This document shows positions 53,430 to 62,040 of a DNA stretch of 64,000 nucleotides, piece after piece; the first letter of the stretch is position 1, and the number at the start of each line of letters is the position of its first letter. The notes below the pieces were generated by a model that was not told the origin of the DNA, made no database searches, and saw nothing but the letters and a program-made list of their open reading frames with translations. The DNA comes from Anaerocolumna xylanovorans DSM 12503 (lineage in GTDB: Bacteria > Bacillota > Clostridia > Lachnospirales > Lachnospiraceae): NCBI RefSeq assembly GCF_900143645.1, contig NZ_FRFD01000003.1:806001-870000 (forward strand). The letters run 5' to 3'. Both the position numbers and the translations under genes were made by a program.

Positions 53430-55142
53430 TTATTTAGTACCATGAAGGGATTTCCAGAAATCGCCCTCTTTGTTGATGATGTTACTTATGCTGTTAAATG
53501 AAATCTTAAATTCCGGGAATCCGGCAGCATAAGGAGCAATATCATAGGGTGAGAAATAAATATATAGGTTATCGGCATCTAAATGAAAATACTGGTCCGG
53601 TTGGATGGAGGTGAAGGCATCCTGAAAATAAATGGACTGCCCTTTTTTGGATTCCTCTTTGATTTTAGCAGCAATTATTTTACTTAGTATTTCGACATAG
53701 TTGCTGTTTTCAAGGAATAAATCCTGGAGCTTGTAAGTCTCCCCGGTTTTAAGGTCAATAGGATAGTAATCATCAATTGGCATTCCATGGGCTGCCCCAA
53801 AGGAATAATCATAACCCAGCCTGTTTACCAACAGAATGTTATTTATTACCTTCCCGTCAAAGGAGTCCTCTACAGACAGATTATCCTCCTTTTTTAAATC
53901 CTTACGTTTGTCTATAAAGATTTTGTACAGATTTTCATTAATCGCTTTTGCCGTACTGCTGTCAGAAAGACCTGAAAGTACAGGATAATAAATGACTGCA
54001 TATTTATTCGGTTTGAATTTTTCTGCTTTTAAAGTAAGGGAATCAGTTAACTTCACATCATTGGTAGTTTGATAGATAACCTTGCCATCAGTTGTTTCAT
54101 AGGTGAGGATTCCATCGATTTCTGCCTTGATGATATCACCTGTAAGGGTGAGAGTTCCTCTTCCGTCGAATTTGGGAAGTGTATCGGAAACCTTGCCTAA
54201 TGTATTGATAAAGAAAGTAGTAGTATCATCTGTTGCTGAAGCAAAACCATCACTGAATTTACTTAAATCGTAGAAAATATAATCCGTAAGCTGTGTACCG
54301 TCTGCCTTAAAAAGAGCATAGGGAGTAGTAAAGGTAGAGGAATAGTCCTCGGTTTCACTTTTTTGCATTACTGCAAATATATCATTGCCTAAATACATCA
54401 GATTACCATATCCGGTATAGTCAGAGGATACATTATTGGGAAGAGGAAGCTTCTTACCCTTGTAATCCATCGCTTCCATAACACTGTTTCCCACACTGTT
54501 GTAAACAATGTAACCATCATAAAAATCGGTTATATAGATATCATTTACGTTGATGTCATGGCTGCTAAGTATCTTGCCGGTCTTATCTATCTGCTGAATC
54601 TGGTTGTCTGCATATACATATGCATTCCCTCCCTCAAAAACAGATGCTTTATCATAAATAGCAGGCAAAACAACACTACCGGTCGTGTCAATATATCCTT
54701 CTATGGTCTTACCATCCTTGTAATCATCAAAAACAGCCATGCCTTCATGAAAGTCTCCTATACTGTAAGAGCTTTTATAGATGCTTTTGCCGGTCTCATC
54801 AATGACATTGTATTCGTTATCTTCCGAACTGTAAACAACAGCATAACCCTCGCTGAAATCAGATGCCTGATCGTAAATGGGACTGATTACAAAAGCGCCG
54901 GTTTGATCTATAAATCCGTATTTTTTTTCATCCTGGTCATTGATATAGGCTAAAAGCAGGCGGGAGCTGTCTTTAGCCTTTGTACTTTCTGATTTATCAT
55001 CTTGTGTATCTGCAGTTATAACATCGGTCCGACTTGCTGTATTATCAACATTTTTTATCACCTGTTCATTTTTATTCTGTCTGCTGCAGCCGCTTGCCGC
55101 CAGAACAGTAAGCAGCAGTATTAAGAGTTTTAATTTTTTCAT
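53430..55142 (-). CDS. WG-repeat lipoprotein with DUF3298-type domain
   Basis: A 570-residue lipoprotein: signal with lipobox LAASGC, acidic linker, then at least three WG-type beta repeats (YGFIDQTGAFVISPIYDQA, GYIDTTGSVVLPAIYDKA and weaker ones) over about 65-330. The C-terminal part (about 355-560) resembles DUF3298/RsiV-type domains (HGMPIDDYYPIDLKTGETY). It probably sits outside the membrane; RsiV-type domains in other Firmicutes bind lysozyme or other ligands, but no such role is shown here. The frame opens at 55169; AAGGAGA six bases before the ATG at 55142 sets the start. It lies alone between rubrerythrin and AraC genes. Confidence 0.8.
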   Translation of the reverse strand: MKKLKLLILLLTVLAASGCSRQNKNEQVIKNVDNTASRTDVITADTQDDKSESTKAKDSSRLLLAYINDQDEKKYGFIDQTGAFVISPIYDQASDFSEGYAVVYSSEDNEYNVIDETGKSIYKSSYSIGDFHEGMAVFDDYKDGKTIEGYIDTTGSVVLPAIYDKASVFEGGNAYVYADNQIQQIDKTGKILSSHDINVNDIYITDFYDGYIVYNSVGNSVMEAMDYKGKKLPLPNNVSSDYTGYGNLMYLGNDIFAVMQKSETEDYSSTFTTPYALFKADGTQLTDYIFYDLSKFSDGFASATDDTTTFFINTLGKVSDTLPKFDGRGTLTLTGDIIKAEIDGILTYETTDGKVIYQTTNDVKLTDSLTLKAEKFKPNKYAVIYYPVLSGLSDSSTAKAINENLYKIFIDKRKDLKKEDNLSVEDSFDGKVINNILLVNRLGYDYSFGAAHGMPIDDYYPIDLKTGETYKLQDLFLENSNYVEILSKIIAAKIKEESKKGQSIYFQDAFTSIQPDQYFHLDADNLYIYFSPYDIAPYAAGFPEFKISFNSISNIINKEGDFWKSLHGTK

Positions 55143-55351
55143 ACAGCTTCTCCTTGTAGTCTTTTTCATATTGGATAATTTTATATATTTTCAGATAAAT
55201 TTTTGCCAAATTCCTTCCAGAAACATGATCTTTGGAAGAAATGCTTCAAAATAAGGTACTATAACATATAGTTTATATACATTATACCAATGATGCGGGT
55301 AAGTTTCAAATTAAGTTTGTGTGACAAAACCATTACAGAGTTTCAGCGCAT

Positions 55352-56188
55352 TCAAACTTCACGGAATTCTCCAGGGGTACAGCCAAAAGCCCTGTAAAAA
55401 GCCCTGTAAAAGGTCCTGGTACTGTCAAAGCCGCAGGAAAGGGCAATATCGGTAACCGTATTATCGGTTTCCTGTAATAATTTTAAAGCGTGCCTGCTTC
55501 TTAGACCGTTAATATAATCGATGAGAGAGCAGTCAAAATAGCCGTTAAAAATATGTGAAAATCTGCTCTTGCTGTATCCGAAATGTGCTGCAATTTCCTC
55601 CAGGTTAATGGGTTTAAGATAATTATCCTGTAAGAAAAGAAGTATTTCCTGTGCAAGGGAAATCGTTTTATTATTTTCTGTTTCAATAAGTCCGCTCTCT
55701 TTGATCAAAAGACCCAAAAGAGCATAGGAATAGCCTTTTCGGATACCGGAAAATACCGGTTCCTTGTTATCCGAATTGTAAGAGCATAATTTTTTAAACA
55801 GATGGAGAAGCTCTTCGGCATTGGGAGAATTCTCTATCAAAGGCTTTACAAAAGTCTTTCTTGAAAGAAGTGTTTTGTAGGTAGGAATGGAGTCTAAGGG
55901 GATTATTGCAATGTAAGCCTTTGAATAATCCTCGGTATCATAGCTGTGGATATCATAGCTTGGCATTATAAAAATCTGGTCCTTATTAAGATAGTACAGC
56001 TGACTGTTTAAGGTAACCTTTAGCTCCCCCTCCGTAACATATATCAGTTCGATGCTGCTGTGGAAATGGGGCCAGAATTTGTTATTAACCACTTCCCAGC
56101 AATTAAAAGTCTGCCGGCTGTCACGCATATATTCGTAGGAGGTATCACCGCGGTAACGGTTGGTTTCATTCTTATGTTTTGTACCCAT
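55352..56188 (-). CDS. AraC-family regulator with cupin sensor
   Basis: A 278-residue regulator. The N-terminal cupin (about 20-140; PHFHSSIELIYVTEGELKV) is the sugar-sensing domain, and the C-terminal 100 residues hold two helix-turn-helix motifs (LEEIAAHFGYSKSRFSHIF, and TDIALSCGFDSTRTFYRAFYRAFG followed by the family end CTPGEFR). The frame opens at 56209, but AAAGGAGTG within it supports the ATG at 56188. It diverges from a sugar-phosphate isomerase/epimerase gene with overlapping -10 elements, so it probably controls that gene in response to a sugar. Confidence 0.88.
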   Translation of the reverse strand: MGTKHKNETNRYRGDTSYEYMRDSRQTFNCWEVVNNKFWPHFHSSIELIYVTEGELKVTLNSQLYYLNKDQIFIMPSYDIHSYDTEDYSKAYIAIIPLDSIPTYKTLLSRKTFVKPLIENSPNAEELLHLFKKLCSYNSDNKEPVFSGIRKGYSYALLGLLIKESGLIETENNKTISLAQEILLFLQDNYLKPINLEEIAAHFGYSKSRFSHIFNGYFDCSLIDYINGLRSRHALKLLQETDNTVTDIALSCGFDSTRTFYRAFYRAFGCTPGEFREV

Positions 56189-56238
56189 AGAAACACTCCT
56201 TTGCAGCATTTTTTGTCATAAGGATACCATCATGTGAC

Positions 56239-56288
56239 ATGACAATTTCTCTATATGCTATTATACTGTAAAAGTAAACAAAATACAA
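56239..56288. promoter_or_regulatory. Overlapping divergent promoters, AraC and isomerase genes
   Basis: Plus strand: ATGACA (56239-56244), 17 bases, TATACT (56262-56267). Minus strand: TTGTAT (56288-56283), 17 bases, TATAAT (56265-56260). The two -10 elements share four base pairs, so polymerase can serve only one direction at a time. Confidence 0.6.
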
Positions 56289-56377
56289 ATAGCAAAATGC
56301 AGATAGAAATACACAGCAATAACTGACATATTTAAACTGTTAAGTAATCCATACAAAAATAAAGGAGGAAGTATTGA

Positions 56378-57100
56378 ATGAAAAAAGGGTTGCAGCTATA
56401 CACCATACGTGATACCTATAAAAATGGTGAGGAATTTAAACAGGTTATTAAGAAGGTAAAAGAACTGGGATACGAGGAAGTAGAATTTGCAGGTTTTTCT
56501 GACCTGAAAGCGGAGGAATTAAGAGATTATCTGGAAGAATTGGGGTTGACGCCTATTTCCAGCCACCAAAGTCTTGAGAATCTGAAATCGCATCTGGAGG
56601 AGACCATAAGTTATCATAAGACTCTTGGAGTACCCTATATCGCCTGCGCTTATGCACCTACCTCTACGGCAGAGGAAGTAGAAAATCTCTTAAGTATCCT
56701 TACAAAGGCAAGAGAGGCTATAAAAGAAAACGGAATGGAATTATTATACCATAACCATTCCAATGAATTTGTAAAACTGCCGGACGGAAGACTTCCTATA
56801 GAGCTTATCAGGGAAACAGTTAGACTTGAGCTGGATACCTTCTGGGTGTTTCATGCAGGAGTAGAGCCTTGTGCTTATATAAAAGAGCATCAGAAGGATA
56901 TTGCCCTTCTTCATTTAAAGGACGGAGATTTTGAAGGACATCCTCTTGCTGTGGGAGAAGGCTTCAACAATGTAAAAGGAATTGTTGCGATGGCGGGAAA
57001 TATCGGCTTAAAGCAAATAATTGTTGAAAATGATCATCCGGTTCCGGATGGAATCAGTGATGTCGGAAGAAGCATTGAATATCTGAAAAAATTACTATAA
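56378..57100 (+). CDS. Sugar phosphate isomerase/epimerase, TIM barrel
   Basis: A 240-residue member of the xylose-isomerase-like TIM-barrel superfamily. It opens KKGLQLYTIRDTYKNGEEF, as in many IolE/IolI-like proteins. Metal-site candidates are Glu in YHNHSNEFVKL, Asp in RLELDTFWVFHAG, His in LLHLKDGDFEG, and the closing Glu in IIVENDHPVP. Such enzymes isomerise or epimerise keto-sugars or inositol derivatives. AAAGGAGGAAG precedes the ATG. It is probably controlled by the divergent AraC regulator. The substrate is not known. Confidence 0.85.
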   Translation: MKKGLQLYTIRDTYKNGEEFKQVIKKVKELGYEEVEFAGFSDLKAEELRDYLEELGLTPISSHQSLENLKSHLEETISYHKTLGVPYIACAYAPTSTAEEVENLLSILTKAREAIKENGMELLYHNHSNEFVKLPDGRLPIELIRETVRLELDTFWVFHAGVEPCAYIKEHQKDIALLHLKDGDFEGHPLAVGEGFNNVKGIVAMAGNIGLKQIIVENDHPVPDGISDVGRSIEYLKKLL

Positions 57101-57107
57101 TAATATA

Positions 57108-57190
57108 AAGCTCCATAGTTTTCCTTCACACACCGGACCAGGGACACATTACCAATTCGGACAGTGTATTACAGGATAGCTATGGAGCTT
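57108..57190 (+). repeat. Long-range 11-bp inverted repeat after the isomerase gene
   Basis: AAGCTCCATAG (57108-57118) pairs perfectly with CTATGGAGCTT (57180-57190) over a 61-base loop, followed by CTTTG. It may be the operon terminator with a large apical structure. The remaining gap to 57290 contains no gene I can support. Confidence 0.5.
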
Positions 57191-57290
57191 CTTTGATAAA
57201 CAGGTAATTGAGAAAGAAAAGCCCTAATGACAGAAAAATCCGTTTAATATAGGAATAAAATTAAAAAATGTGTATCGAAAGATAAATATT

Positions 57291-57319
57291 TTGACGAAAT
57301 GGATAGTTTGAGATATAAT
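57291..57319 (+). promoter_or_regulatory. Promoter of the small basic protein
   Basis: TTGACG (57291-57296), exact 17-base spacer, TATAAT (57314-57319). The leader to the ATG at 57445 is about 120 bases, and the next terminator lies just after the small ORF. Confidence 0.7.
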
Positions 57320-57444
57320 TATAGAAAATAACAGGACAGAGGAAATAATTGACAATAACTGTAAAATGAAATACAATGAGAACAGACTATCTTTTAAAGA
57401 CATCATTGAAAGCTGCTAAGATATGTAGTTGGGAGGTGAGACAG

Positions 57445-57549
57445 ATGGGAGATAAAAATCCAAAAAAAGCGCCTAAGAAAAAACAGGGCTCAGAGAAGTC
57501 AGCTCCTCAGGCTTCTTCATCAGCATCTGCATCCAAAAAGGCAAAATAA
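57445..57549 (+). CDS. Small basic protein, 34 residues
   Basis: A 34-codon ORF starting MGDKNPKKAPKKKQGSEK and continuing with a Ser/Ala-rich stretch to a KKAK end. It is very rich in Lys with no hydrophobic segment. The MGDKNPKKP-like start is one I associate with short conserved hypothetical proteins of Lachnospiraceae. Strong support: consensus promoter, GGGAGGTGA ribosome site 5 bases before the ATG, and a terminator right after the stop. The charge suggests nucleic acid or ribosome binding, but no function is established. Confidence 0.75.
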   Translation: MGDKNPKKAPKKKQGSEKSAPQASSSASASKKAK

Positions 57550-57570
57550 AGAAATAGAAAGCAGACATAA

Positions 57571-57596
57571 AAAATTCCCAATTAAGGGAATTTTTT
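57571..57596 (+). terminator. Terminator after the small basic protein
   Basis: AAAATTCCC (57571-57579), loop AATTAA, GGGAATTTTTT (57586-57596). A classic intrinsic terminator; the ftsEX group starts just beyond it. Confidence 0.85.
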
Positions 57597-57626
57597 ATGT
57601 TATGCGGCTATAGAAGGCAGGAGCTT

Positions 57627-58733
57627 ATGAGAAAAAGAATCCGTATTACGGCAGGTTTGATGGCGGGGGTTTTAATCCTTTTAATGCTGTTTAAGATACA
57701 GACCTTTGGTGAGAACTCAAAAGTGAAGGAAACAGAGGATAAAGTATTAAAGATAAGCGAGGAGGAAAAGGAGAACCTTGAAATCCTATTTACCATAAAT
57801 CAGAAGTGGGAAGAATTACAAAAACAGGCGGACGGAACTACCGAAAAAATAAAACAGCTTACTATAGAGAAAGAGAAATTGGAAAGTGAGATCGATAGCA
57901 TAAATAATTCCTACAATAAACAGAGGGATACACTGGGGAAAATACTGGTGGCGTATGAAAGAAAAGGTACAGCCTCCTATCTGGATGCACTGCTTAGTGC
58001 AGGAGATTTAAAAACCTTTATCCGGTCTGTGAACATATTAAGGGATTTAACAGGCGGTGTTAATAAGCTGCTTATGGATTTAAAGGAAAATGAAGAGAAA
58101 CTTTCAGAGGACAAAAAGAAATTGTCCGATAAAATAACAGAACTAAAGGAGGAAGAGAAAGAACTTACTCTTCAGATAGAACAGCAGGCGAAATTAAAAG
58201 CAGAGCAGGAGGCATTCCTTTGGTCCCTTAAAGAAGAAAAAGGCCATTATGAAGATCAGCTGGAGCTCTTAAAAGCGACCTGGGAGGGAGCAAAGGAATA
58301 TTTTAAAGGAGACTTTGCAAAGGAATTTGAAGAGAAAATTCAGAGTGGAGCCATTACCACAGAGGATTTGAAGTTACATATTGATTTTCTAAAGATAAGC
58401 GGAGAACTAAAGGAGGAGAAGCTAAATGAAGCTCTCTTACCGATTGCTTTTCACTTTGAAGAAGGCAAGGCACAGCTGGTAGTACCAGATAGGGCCTTGA
58501 CACTAACGGGAACCTTTGAGATAAAGGATTCTGCCTCCCTGATTTTTCAGGTTACGGAAGGGACTTTTTATGGCCTGCCGCTTGAGGAAAACTCTATATC
58601 AGAATTATTCCCGGAAGGATTTCCGGTAATTGACCTTGCAGCACTTATGCAAAATATGCAGTTTAATATAAAGCTTAATCAGGTTAAGCTGAAAAAAGGA
58701 GTATTGGAATTTACCTTAAAGCCGGTTTTTTAA
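57627..58733 (+). CDS. EnvC/PcsB-like coiled-coil partner of FtsEX, lacking a hydrolase domain
   Basis: A 368-residue protein with an N-terminal membrane anchor or signal (ITAGLMAGVLILLMLF) and long coiled coils (about 40-110 and 150-220). Between them lies a segment like that of PcsB/EnvC (GKILVAYERKGTASYLDALL, then SAGDLKTFIRSVNILRDL). In those proteins the coiled coil docks on FtsX and controls a CHAP or LytM peptidoglycan hydrolase; here the C-terminal 150 residues hold neither, only a beta-rich region of unknown type (AQLVVPDRALTLTGTFEI). The frame opens at 57597, overlapping the preceding terminator; GCAGGAGC favours the ATG at 57627. It sits directly upstream of ftsE and ftsX. Confidence 0.78.
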   Translation: MRKRIRITAGLMAGVLILLMLFKIQTFGENSKVKETEDKVLKISEEEKENLEILFTINQKWEELQKQADGTTEKIKQLTIEKEKLESEIDSINNSYNKQRDTLGKILVAYERKGTASYLDALLSAGDLKTFIRSVNILRDLTGGVNKLLMDLKENEEKLSEDKKKLSDKITELKEEEKELTLQIEQQAKLKAEQEAFLWSLKEEKGHYEDQLELLKATWEGAKEYFKGDFAKEFEEKIQSGAITTEDLKLHIDFLKISGELKEEKLNEALLPIAFHFEEGKAQLVVPDRALTLTGTFEIKDSASLIFQVTEGTFYGLPLEENSISELFPEGFPVIDLAALMQNMQFNIKLNQVKLKKGVLEFTLKPVF

Positions 58734-58760
58734 AAGGCAGTATAGAAGAAAGGACATACC

Positions 58761-59450
58761 ATGATATCAGCAAAAGATGTTTCACTTGTCTATCAGGATG
58801 GAACACTTGCCCTTGATAAGGTAAGTGTAACCTTAAAGGAGGGGGAGCTTGTATTTCTTACCGGACCCAGCGGTTCGGGAAAGACCAGCTTCTTAAAACT
58901 TCTGATGGGAATGGAGCTTCCTACGGCAGGAAATCTTACGATAGGCGAATCGGCTATAACAGATATGGGAAGAAAAGAACTAAGAAGGTACAGACAGTCA
59001 ATCGGACCTGTATTTCAGGAGTTCAGGCTGATTGAGAAGAGGACAGCCCTTGAAAATGTCATGCTGGGATTAAGATTTTTAGAAGACTACGAGGGTAGAA
59101 TAAAGGATATGGCACTGGAGGCCCTTAATAAGGTCGGGCTTTTACATAAGGCATATGGCTGTGTGGAGCAGCTTTCCTTTGGAGAGGCACAAAGGGTTGC
59201 TATTGCAAGGGCTGTGGTGAGAAAGCCTGATTTAATATTAGCAGATGAGCCTACGGGAAACCTGGACCAGGAAAATGCCGTGAAGATTTTAACCCTGCTC
59301 GCTTCCTTTCAAAAAGAGAATACTACGGTCATTATTACAACCCATGCTGCCCATTTGCTTCCGGAGGACAGGGAATTTGTACATCTTAGGATGGAAAGCG
59401 GAAAAATGAGTGCAGAAAGAAGTGGAGATTCAGGAGAGAAGCTACTATGA
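58761..59450 (+). CDS. ftsE: FtsE-like ABC transporter ATPase
   Basis: A 229-residue ATPase with Walker A GPSGSGKTS, Q-loop GPVFQEFRLIEKRTALENV, ABC signature LSFGEAQRVAIARAV, Walker B LILADEPTGNLD and switch His in TTHAAH. FtsE works with FtsX to activate peptidoglycan hydrolases at the division site. The RLIEKRTALENV segment is typical of FtsE. It is 27 bases after the coiled-coil gene and overlaps ftsX by 4 bases (ATGA). A second, canonical ftsEX may exist elsewhere in the genome, so a paralogous envelope role is possible. Confidence 0.88.
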   Translation: MISAKDVSLVYQDGTLALDKVSVTLKEGELVFLTGPSGSGKTSFLKLLMGMELPTAGNLTIGESAITDMGRKELRRYRQSIGPVFQEFRLIEKRTALENVMLGLRFLEDYEGRIKDMALEALNKVGLLHKAYGCVEQLSFGEAQRVAIARAVVRKPDLILADEPTGNLDQENAVKILTLLASFQKENTTVIITTHAAHLLPEDREFVHLRMESGKMSAERSGDSGEKLL

Positions 59451-60358
59451 AAAAGTATCTCAAAAACACAGGATATTTCCTTAAGGAAACTCTTTTGCTG
59501 TTTAAAGGACAGCTGGCAGGGAATCTGGTATCCTTAATCGGAACAGCGCTCTTATTGATGCTCCTTGGCCTTATGCTGACTGGCTCCGGTGCGGCAAAAG
59601 AATTAACGGAGGGGCTGAAAGAAGAGGCAGAAATTAATGTTTATCCTTCTGATGGGGCTTTTAAGGATATGGATTTTATATTAAAGAGCATACAGCATAC
59701 GCAAGGTGTCAGAAAAGCAACATTAATTGATAAGGAAGAAGCTTATAAGAGAATGGGAGCCCTGTTAAAGGAGGATGCTGCCATACTGGATGTATTCGAA
59801 AAAAATCCTCTGGAACCATTTATTGAAGTAAACGTTTCTTTAAAGGATTCTAAGGGTGTAGTGGAACATATAAAAGCAATTCCGGGCGTGGACTATGTAA
59901 GGGATAACGAAGAAATATTAATGCGTATAAAAGGAATATCGGATTTTACCGGAAAAATCAGCCTTTTTGTTCTGATGGCTGTCAGTATTACAACCTTTAT
60001 TATCCTGTCCCATATGATAAGGCAGGGTATCTATAAAAACAGGGAGCAGATTAAGACATTAAGACTTTTAGGAGCATCAGAGGTCTTTATCGGCATCCCG
60101 TATGTGCTTTATGGCGTGCTGTTTAATCTGGCAGGAGGAATACTTGCTTCCCTGGTTCTAAAAGAGGTTATAAGCTCAATATATGCCAGCATGAATCTGG
60201 ATATCCCCTTTCTTCCTCTGCCGGATAAGGAAATGCTGATACCCTATATCAGAACAGTACTTTTAGGCTACAGCGCTGTGCTGGGACTGATAGTAAGCCT
60301 GACTGGCGTCCCGTCAGTAGCTGACAAAAGGAGAGGAAGAAGGAAAAAAGGAAGGTAA
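59447..60358 (+). CDS. ftsX: FtsX-like ABC transporter permease
   Basis: A 303-residue permease with FtsX topology: N-terminal helix (AGNLVSLIGTALLLMLLGLML), an extracellular domain of about 110 residues (INVYPSDGAFKDMDFI, RKATLIDKEEAYKRM), then three helices (GKISLFVLMAVSITTFIILSHM, IPYVLYGVLFNLAGGIL, and YIRTVLLGYSAVLGLIVSL). The intracellular QIKTLRLLGASEVFI between helices two and three is the FtsX signature that contacts FtsE. It would transmit ATP-driven movement to the external coiled-coil partner. It ends 5 bases before a convergent gene. Confidence 0.85.
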   Translation: MKKYLKNTGYFLKETLLLFKGQLAGNLVSLIGTALLLMLLGLMLTGSGAAKELTEGLKEEAEINVYPSDGAFKDMDFILKSIQHTQGVRKATLIDKEEAYKRMGALLKEDAAILDVFEKNPLEPFIEVNVSLKDSKGVVEHIKAIPGVDYVRDNEEILMRIKGISDFTGKISLFVLMAVSITTFIILSHMIRQGIYKNREQIKTLRLLGASEVFIGIPYVLYGVLFNLAGGILASLVLKEVISSIYASMNLDIPFLPLPDKEMLIPYIRTVLLGYSAVLGLIVSLTGVPSVADKRRGRRKKGR

Positions 60359-60363
60359 ATAAT

Positions 60364-61326
60364 TTATAACAAAAGCCAAATCAATGTAAAGGAAATCAAT
60401 ACCTGGACAATGGCAAATTTAAACACCACCTGGGTGTTGGACCAGCCAAGCCTCTTTCTCACGTGGTCATGGATGGGAGTAATGGTATTTTTTAAGATAT
60501 GGAGCTTTAAAAAACGGATTAAGGATAACTTTATAAGCCCAAGACCGCCGTCTAAGATAAGCATAAAGGCTGCGGGGATATAAAGCAAAGGGCTGCCCGT
60601 CTTTAATATGGCTATTGCAATAAAGAAGCCCAAAGCCCTGGAACCGGCATCACCCATCATCATAAGGCTTGGAGTAGCATTAAACCACAGATAGCTCATA
60701 ATACAGGAAACCATAATTAGGAGCATATAGGTATCATTGGGGTCCATTCCTTTAATTTTTCCTATTCCAAAGACGGTTAACAACGTAATCACGGAAAGAG
60801 TACCGGAAAGGCCGTCAACACCGTCCGAGCAGTTGGTTACATTGATAGATACCCAGATTAATACCGTAGCCAGGATGACAAACAAGACAGGAGGAAGGGT
60901 AACAGGGTTGCTGATAAAGGGCACCTCAAAGGTAGAAGAATTAAAATTTACATAGGTAATGGCAGTCATAAGGGCAATGGCAAAGTCCAGAAGCCCTTTC
61001 TTTAATTCTCCCCAGGGATTTTTAGAGCAGTCGTCCAAAAATCCTGTCAGCATGGCAGCTAAGAGCATAATAATATAGATCAGTTCCTCTGTAGTAATCG
61101 GAAGGAACAGCAGGGTGGAAATAGAAAAGGTAAGTATAAATAAGAAGCCTGCACCTCTTGGCTTTCCCTGTGAGAGCTTGCCGTCATGGGCAAATGCGCG
61201 TCCGCCGTCTCTTGGCAGTATACCTGTACCGAATTTTAACAGCAAAAAGGTGACGGCATAGGTAAACAGAATGCCGATTAATGCGGTTGTTCTATAATCT
61301 AAGTGTGTATTTAACAGAGTTATCAT
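60364..61326 (-). CDS. MraY/WecA-type polyprenyl-phosphate glycosyl-1-phosphate transferase
   Basis: A 320-residue, ten-helix membrane enzyme of the MraY family, which loads a sugar-phosphate from a UDP-sugar onto undecaprenyl phosphate. Motifs are present: GFLDDCSKNPWG (DDxxK), NVTNCSDGVDGLSG, SLMMMGDAGSRALGF, and PIHDHVRKRLGWSNTQVVFKF, the MraY PIHHHFE-type end here with HDH. The N-terminal KPRGAGFLF replaces the usual KxPTMGG. It is therefore a MraY-like paralogue, maybe with a different nucleotide sugar. Last gene of the minus-strand operon; its start overlaps the SDR gene by 4 bases. Confidence 0.85.
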   Translation of the reverse strand: MITLLNTHLDYRTTALIGILFTYAVTFLLLKFGTGILPRDGGRAFAHDGKLSQGKPRGAGFLFILTFSISTLLFLPITTEELIYIIMLLAAMLTGFLDDCSKNPWGELKKGLLDFAIALMTAITYVNFNSSTFEVPFISNPVTLPPVLFVILATVLIWVSINVTNCSDGVDGLSGTLSVITLLTVFGIGKIKGMDPNDTYMLLIMVSCIMSYLWFNATPSLMMMGDAGSRALGFFIAIAILKTGSPLLYIPAAFMLILDGGLGLIKLSLIRFLKLHILKNTITPIHDHVRKRLGWSNTQVVFKFAIVQVLISFTLIWLLL

Positions 61327-62033
61327 GATTTTCTCCTATCATTTATTTTTTGCAGGCGGTGGAGCTGAGGCTTTAAAGTGATTTCCGAAACTACCAGTCC
61401 TTCCCTGCTTGTTATCATCATTTGGACAGCCTTTGCTACCTCTTCCGGCAGCAGATAAGTGTCAGATGTTTCGCCTTCCCTAAAGTCTGCATTCCGGTAA
61501 AAGCTGCTTCTTGTCATGTCCGGATGTATGGTGCATACCTTAACGCCGCACTTTCTTACTTCATCAAACAGGCTGGCAGAAAAGCTTGATAAAGCAGCCT
61601 TTGTAGCACCGTAGGCACAGCCATGGGTATTGCTCTTTAACGCAGTAACTGAGGATATGTTAATAATAATGCCTTTATGTTTTTTTAAGTCCCTAAGCAG
61701 AAGCTGGCTTAGCAATAAGGGCACTTCTACATTTACAGAGACCATTTCATGTATTTTTGCCTGATTCAATTCTTCATGGGGACCAAAATACCCAACACCT
61801 GCATTGTTTACCAGAAGATGTATTTCTTCTTTCTTTTGTATCTCCTTTATATGATTTGTTAATTGGGCGGTATTGGTGATATCACAGGTAATAGGGTGAA
61901 AATTACTGCCGTCTATAACATCCGGTAAAAAATTTCTGCCAAAGCCATAAACACAGTAGTTAAGTCCAAGCAGCATTTTGGTAACTTCCAAACCGATACC
62001 AGAAGAGGCACCGGTTACAATTGCAGTTTTCAT
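61323..62033 (-). CDS. Short-chain dehydrogenase/reductase
   Basis: A 236-residue classical SDR. The NAD(P) loop is TGASSGIGLEVTKML, NNAGVG follows, and the catalytic Ser (NISSVTAL) precedes YGATKAAL with the Tyr and Lys. FGRN after the second strand suggests NADP preference. The substrate is unknown. It lies between the photoproduct lyase (7-base gap) and the MraY-like gene (4-base overlap), so it is translated within that operon. Context hints at lipid, envelope or spore metabolism, without proof. Confidence 0.88.
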   Translation of the reverse strand: MKTAIVTGASSGIGLEVTKMLLGLNYCVYGFGRNFLPDVIDGSNFHPITCDITNTAQLTNHIKEIQKKEEIHLLVNNAGVGYFGPHEELNQAKIHEMVSVNVEVPLLLSQLLLRDLKKHKGIIINISSVTALKSNTHGCAYGATKAALSSFSASLFDEVRKCGVKVCTIHPDMTRSSFYRNADFREGETSDTYLLPEEVAKAVQMMITSREGLVVSEITLKPQLHRLQKINDRRKS

Positions 62034-62040
62034 GTTAACC

